A stretch of 8,683 bases of DNA from Actinomycetota bacterium (lineage in GTDB: Bacteria > Actinomycetota > Actinomycetes > Streptosporangiales > Streptosporangiaceae): contig PLIQ01000269.1 in NCBI GenBank assembly GCA_003140115.1, forward strand, positions 1 to 8,683. Reading direction: 5' to 3'. Shown here piece after piece: positions 5,923 through 8,683 of the stretch. A model generated the notes under the pieces. It had not been told where the DNA came from. It did not search any database and saw only the letters and a list, made by a program, of their open reading frames with translations. Numbering within the stretch: the first letter of the stretch is position 1; every line of letters begins with the position of its first letter. A program made the position numbers and the translations under genes.

Positions 5923-8406
5923 ATGCGCGATGACACGGCGGTCACCGACGAGGTGGCCCGCGCCGGGAACGGCGCAGGACAGGCGCATGTAGCCGGCTGG
6001 AGCGTTCCGGGGTACACCGGGCTGAAGGCGCTCGGCTCGGGCGGTTTCGGTGACGTGGTGCTGGCCCGGCACGACGGGTCGGGGACGTTGGTGGCGATCA
6101 AGTTCCTGCGCCGGGAACTGCTGGCTGATGCGCGGTTCGCGGAGATGTTCCGCGGCGAGGCGGCGGTGCTGGCCTCGGTGGATGATCCGCACGTGGTCCG
6201 GCTGTATGAGTACGTCGAGTCGTCTTCTGGGGCGGCGATCGTGATGGAGCTGGTGGACGGGGTCTCGCTGCGGCAGATCCTGGCGCGCCAGGGCGGGACC
6301 ACCCCGGAGGCGGCGCTGGTGGTGCTGCAGGGCTCGTTGCTGGGGTTGGCCGCGGCGCATGCGCGGGGCGTGGTGCACCGGGATTACAAGCCGGACAACG
6401 TGCTGGTGGACGGGGACGGGGCGAGCAAGCTCACCGATTTCGGGATCGCGGCGCGGGCCGGGGACCGGCCGGGCGCGGCGGGCACATTGGCGTACGCGCC
6501 GCCGGAGCAGTTCTCCGGCGCGCCGGCCAGCCCGGCCGGGGATGTGTACGCGGCCACGGCCACGTTTTTTGAGTGCCTGACCGGGCGGCCGCCGTTCCGC
6601 GGGGATACCGCCGAGGCGCTGTTCTACCAGCATCTGTCCCAGCCGGTGCCGGTGGACGCGGTGCCCGAACCGGTGCGGCCGCTGGTGGCCGCGGGGATGG
6701 CCAAGCAGCCCGCAGACCGGCCGGCCGACGCGGCGACGTTCGTGGCCGCGCTCAACCAGGTCGCAGCGCGGGCTTACGGCCCGCACTGGCACGAACGCGG
6801 CCGGGCTCGCCTGGGCGAGGCGGCGCTGCTGCTGGCCGCCCTGTGGCCGTCCGGCGCGGCGCCCGCGGTCCAGGGCGCCACGGTGGGAAAGACCCGCCTG
6901 CACGGGCGGAACCGGCGTTCCCGGCTCCGGCATTCCCGCGGGGTCAAGGCGGCCATCGCGGCCGCCATCGTGGTGATCGCGGCCGTAGGCGCGGTCCTGG
7001 CCGTCCGCTTGACCGGGTCCAGCCCCGCAGCTGCGGTCACGCTCCCGGCGGTCACCGGCGTGTCCCCGGCCAGCGGCAGCACGATGGGCGGGACCACGGT
7101 GACCATCACCGGGACCGGCCTGAGCGGCGCCACTGTCGTCCGCTTCGGCGGCGTAGCCGGCACGGTCACGGCCGACTCGGCGACCCAGCTCACCGTGACC
7201 AGCCCGCCCAGCACCGGCATTACGACCACCGCGGTCATCACCGCCGGTTCAGGCGCGCAGATCACCGCGACCGGCGCCGGCACCGTCGACATCGCCGTGA
7301 CCACCCCGGCCGGCACGTCACATCCCACCGCGGCCGACCACTACACCTATACCGCCCCGCGGCCAGCGGTCACCGGCCTGGCCCCGGACGGCGGCACCAC
7401 CGCCGGCGGGACCACCGTGAGCATCGCCGGGACCGGACTGGCCGGCGCCACCAGCGTCCGCTTCGGCACCGGTGCGGCGATCATCACCGCCGATTCGAGC
7501 ACGCAGATCACGGTGACCAGCCCGCCCGGCACGGGCACCGTGCCCATCACCGTGACCACTCCGGCCGGCACCTCGCAGATCTCCGACGCCGACCACTACG
7601 CCTACACCACGCGGCCGGAACTAACCCAGTCGATCTCCTTCACCGCCCCGGCGCCGGGGACAGCAGGCGGCTCCGCGGCCTTGTCGGCCACCGGCGGCGG
7701 CTCGGGTAACCCGGTCGTGTTCTCCGCTGATCCCTCCGGCGGCCCGGGCGTGTGCACGGTGTCCGGCGCCACGGTCACCTACGCCGGCTCGGGCAGTTGC
7801 GTCATCGACGCCAACCAGGCCGGCACCGGCCGCTACGCGGCCGCACCCCAGGTCCAGCGCACGATTACGGTCAACGGGATACCCCAGTCGATCTCCTTCA
7901 CCGCCCCGGCCTCGGGTACCGTGCACGGCTCGGCCGGCTTGTCGGCCCGCGGCGGCGGCTCGGGTAACCCGGTCGTGTTCTCGGCCGGCGGCCAGGGGGT
8001 GTGCACCGTGTCCGGGAGCACGGTGACCTACGTCGCCGCGGGCCAGTGCGTCGTTGACGCCAACCAGGCCGGCACCGCTCGCTACACGGCCGCACCGCAG
8101 GTCCAGCGCACGATCACGGTCGGCAAGAAATCCCAGTCGATCTCCTTCACCGCCCCGCCGTCGGGGGCGCTGTTTTCCTCGGCGAACTTGTGGGCCACCG
8201 GCGGCGGCTCGGGCAACCCGGTCGTGTTCTCTATTGCCTCCTCCAGCAGCGCGGAGGCGTGCTATCTGTCCGGGACCACCGTGACCTACGGCGCAACGGG
8301 CAAGTGCGTCATCGACGCCAACCAGGCCGGCAACAGCCAATACACGGCCGCGCCCCAGGTCCAGCAGACGATCACGGTCACCAAGACACCCAGCTACTAC
8401 AGCTAG
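5923..8406 (+). CDS. Membrane Ser/Thr protein kinase with IPT/TIG and Ig-like extracellular repeats
   Basis: The protein has 827 residues. The kinase domain (about 30-280) has all key elements: glycine loop GSGGFGDV (38-45), VAIK with K60, helix-C E79, HRDYKPDN with catalytic D154 and N159, DFG (172-174), APPEQ in place of APE (192-196) and GDVYA (206-210). It should be an active Hanks-type kinase in the cytoplasm. A basic juxtamembrane stretch (324-342) leads to one membrane span (about 343-362). Outside are two IPT/TIG-like beta domains (about 376-478 and 481-562, each with the TVxIxGTGLxGAT-xVRFG core) and three Ig-like repeats (569-650, 655-733, 738-819). Each repeat has two cysteines 15 residues apart (C611/C626, C694/C709, C780/C795), probably disulfides. 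No PASTA domains are present, unlike PknB, so I give no symbol. The activation segment is short, with T188 its only Thr/Ser. GGGGGGA at about 5909-5915 supports the ATG. A hairpin follows the stop. Confidence 0.93.
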   Translation: MRDDTAVTDEVARAGNGAGQAHVAGWSVPGYTGLKALGSGGFGDVVLARHDGSGTLVAIKFLRRELLADARFAEMFRGEAAVLASVDDPHVVRLYEYVESSSGAAIVMELVDGVSLRQILARQGGTTPEAALVVLQGSLLGLAAAHARGVVHRDYKPDNVLVDGDGASKLTDFGIAARAGDRPGAAGTLAYAPPEQFSGAPASPAGDVYAATATFFECLTGRPPFRGDTAEALFYQHLSQPVPVDAVPEPVRPLVAAGMAKQPADRPADAATFVAALNQVAARAYGPHWHERGRARLGEAALLLAALWPSGAAPAVQGATVGKTRLHGRNRRSRLRHSRGVKAAIAAAIVVIAAVGAVLAVRLTGSSPAAAVTLPAVTGVSPASGSTMGGTTVTITGTGLSGATVVRFGGVAGTVTADSATQLTVTSPPSTGITTTAVITAGSGAQITATGAGTVDIAVTTPAGTSHPTAADHYTYTAPRPAVTGLAPDGGTTAGGTTVSIAGTGLAGATSVRFGTGAAIITADSSTQITVTSPPGTGTVPITVTTPAGTSQISDADHYAYTTRPELTQSISFTAPAPGTAGGSAALSATGGGSGNPVVFSADPSGGPGVCTVSGATVTYAGSGSCVIDANQAGTGRYAAAPQVQRTITVNGIPQSISFTAPASGTVHGSAGLSARGGGSGNPVVFSAGGQGVCTVSGSTVTYVAAGQCVVDANQAGTARYTAAPQVQRTITVGKKSQSISFTAPPSGALFSSANLWATGGGSGNPVVFSIASSSSAEACYLSGTTVTYGATGKCVIDANQAGNSQYTAAPQVQQTITVTKTPSYYS
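7627..8379 (+). repeat. Three in-frame tandem repeats of about 250 bases inside the kinase gene
   Basis: Copies begin at 7627, 7885 and 8134 (periods 258 and 249 bases, multiples of three), each opening with the same 24 bases that encode QSISFTAP. A 32-base block encoding GGGSGNPVVFS starts at 7693, 7951 and 8200. It is identical in the first two copies and has one change in the third. The sequences differ more between these blocks. They encode the three Ig-like domains. Confidence 0.9.
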
Positions 8407-8435
8407 GGTTCGTGACCTAGGAGCAGGTTGACCGG

Positions 8436-8453
8436 CGGCCCGAGCGCGGGCCG
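8436..8453 (+). terminator. Hairpin after the kinase gene
   Basis: CGGCCCG (8436-8442) and CGGGCCG (8447-8453) form an exact seven-base-pair GC stem around AGCG, 30 bases after the kinase stop and before the tRNA. There is no T tract. It is a plausible end for the kinase transcript and insulates the tRNA. Confidence 0.45.
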
Positions 8454-8462
8454 GGGTTCCGG

Positions 8463-8468
8463 TACACT
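8463..8468 (+). promoter_or_regulatory. Candidate -10 element for the tRNA
   Basis: TACACT ends 35 bases before the mature tRNA 5' end, a sensible distance for a short leader. No -35 match exists at 16-18 bases upstream: that region is the GC hairpin, and the TTGACC at 8428-8433 is 29 bases away, too far. It is therefore weak. Confidence 0.3.
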
Positions 8469-8503
8469 CGACGGGTCAACCCAGGTATGCCGACAGGCAC
8501 CAC

Positions 8504-8576
8504 GCCCCGTTAGCTCATTCGGCAGAGCATTCCCCTCGTAAGGGAAAGGTGCACGGTTCGAATCCGTGACGGGGCT
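8504..8576 (+). tRNA. tRNA-Thr (anticodon CGT)
   Basis: The sequence folds as a complete cloverleaf of 73 bases. Acceptor GCCCCGT pairs with ACGGGGC. The D stem is GCTC/GAGC with an eight-base loop. The anticodon stem TTCCC/GGGAA holds the loop CTCGTAA, giving anticodon CGT (codon ACG). The variable region is five bases, and the T stem CACGG/CCGTG holds TTCGAAT. The discriminator is T at 8576. CCA is not encoded, so it must be added after transcription. This is the only RNA gene I see in the window. Confidence 0.96.
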
Positions 8577-8618
8577 CACAAGTCGCGCGACCGATCCGGT
8601 TATGCCCGTGGCGTCAAC

Positions 8619-8671
8619 CATGATCGCGGGTACTTTTGGTCCGTATTCGGCCTTTTCTGCCCGCGATCATG
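8619..8671. repeat. Interrupted palindrome downstream of tRNA-Thr (REP-like element or hairpin)
   Basis: CATGATCGCGGG (8619-8630) and CCCGCGATCATG (8660-8671) are exact 12-base inverted arms. The 29-base centre is itself partly symmetric: CTTTTGG-T-CCG, TATT, CGG-CC-TTTT can continue the stem with an internal loop and a one-base bulge. It starts 42 bases after the tRNA. The right side is followed by GAAAAC, not a T tract, so it is not a classical terminator in the tRNA direction. The layered symmetry suggests a dispersed palindromic element. Confidence 0.6.
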
Positions 8672-8683
8672 AAAACGGCTCGA

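Noticed and set aside
5917..6933. Long minus-strand frame of 338 codons opposite the kinase
   Set aside because: It is an Arg/Pro/Gln/His-rich shadow of a high-GC gene whose sense frame has every kinase motif.
7627..8379. Regular repeats considered as a CRISPR-like or intergenic array
   Set aside because: The period is about 250 bases, in frame, and encodes Ig-like protein domains continuous with the kinase gene.
8403..8621. Open frame on the minus strand at the right end
   Set aside because: It runs antisense through the whole tRNA-Thr gene and the flanking hairpin. Its residues are just the reverse reading of the tRNA, and there is no ribosome-binding site or domain.
8504..8683. tRNA 3' end as an integration (att) site for a mobile element
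   Set aside because: There is no duplicated tRNA 3' segment, integrase or other mobility gene in the window, and only about 100 bases are visible beyond the tRNA.

Overview
The window is high-GC DNA with strong G/C preference at third codon positions, GTG as well as ATG starts, and an actinobacterial-type seven-iron ferredoxin. Together these point to a high-GC Gram-positive (Actinomycetota). I cannot place it more finely without a database. It looks like chromosomal sequence: there is no transposase, integrase, phage gene or CRISPR array, and an ordinary threonine tRNA lies near the right end.

Layout, left to right. (1) The first 89 codons of a PTH2-type peptidyl-tRNA hydrolase run leftward off the window edge (268 to 1). 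(2) Divergent from it is a multi-spanning membrane protein ending in a Yx(F/W/Y)xxD secreted-repeat domain (about 330-1241), closed by the only terminator here with a real T-rich tail (1256-1281). (3) After a 412-base leader comes fdxA, a 3Fe-4S/4Fe-4S ferredoxin (1654-1971), followed by a folded GC-rich 3' region. (4) After a 442-base gene-free stretch with two perfect palindromes, three closely spaced genes form a probable operon: a three-span membrane protein with a cytoplasmic coiled coil (2414-3988), an MsrQ/YedZ-like haem-type membrane protein (4017-5009), and a small anchored extracytoplasmic helical protein (5046-5717). A hairpin follows the last stop. (5) Next is a membrane Ser/Thr protein kinase whose outer part has two IPT/TIG-type domains and three cysteine-paired Ig-like repeats (5923-8406). 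(6) Last are tRNA-Thr(CGT) (8504-8576) and a long interrupted palindrome (8619-8671).

How the genes may work together. The three-gene membrane operon is the least explained part of the window. Its middle member matches the MsrQ/YedZ quinol-haem electron-transfer family in helix order and in two of three haem-ligand histidines, but has Asp at the third. No MsrP-like molybdoenzyme is encoded here. With a ferredoxin gene just upstream and two uncharacterised membrane proteins flanking it, a membrane redox module is a reasonable but unproven reading. The kinase has its own upstream gap and looks like a separate transcription unit, probably sensing something at the cell surface.
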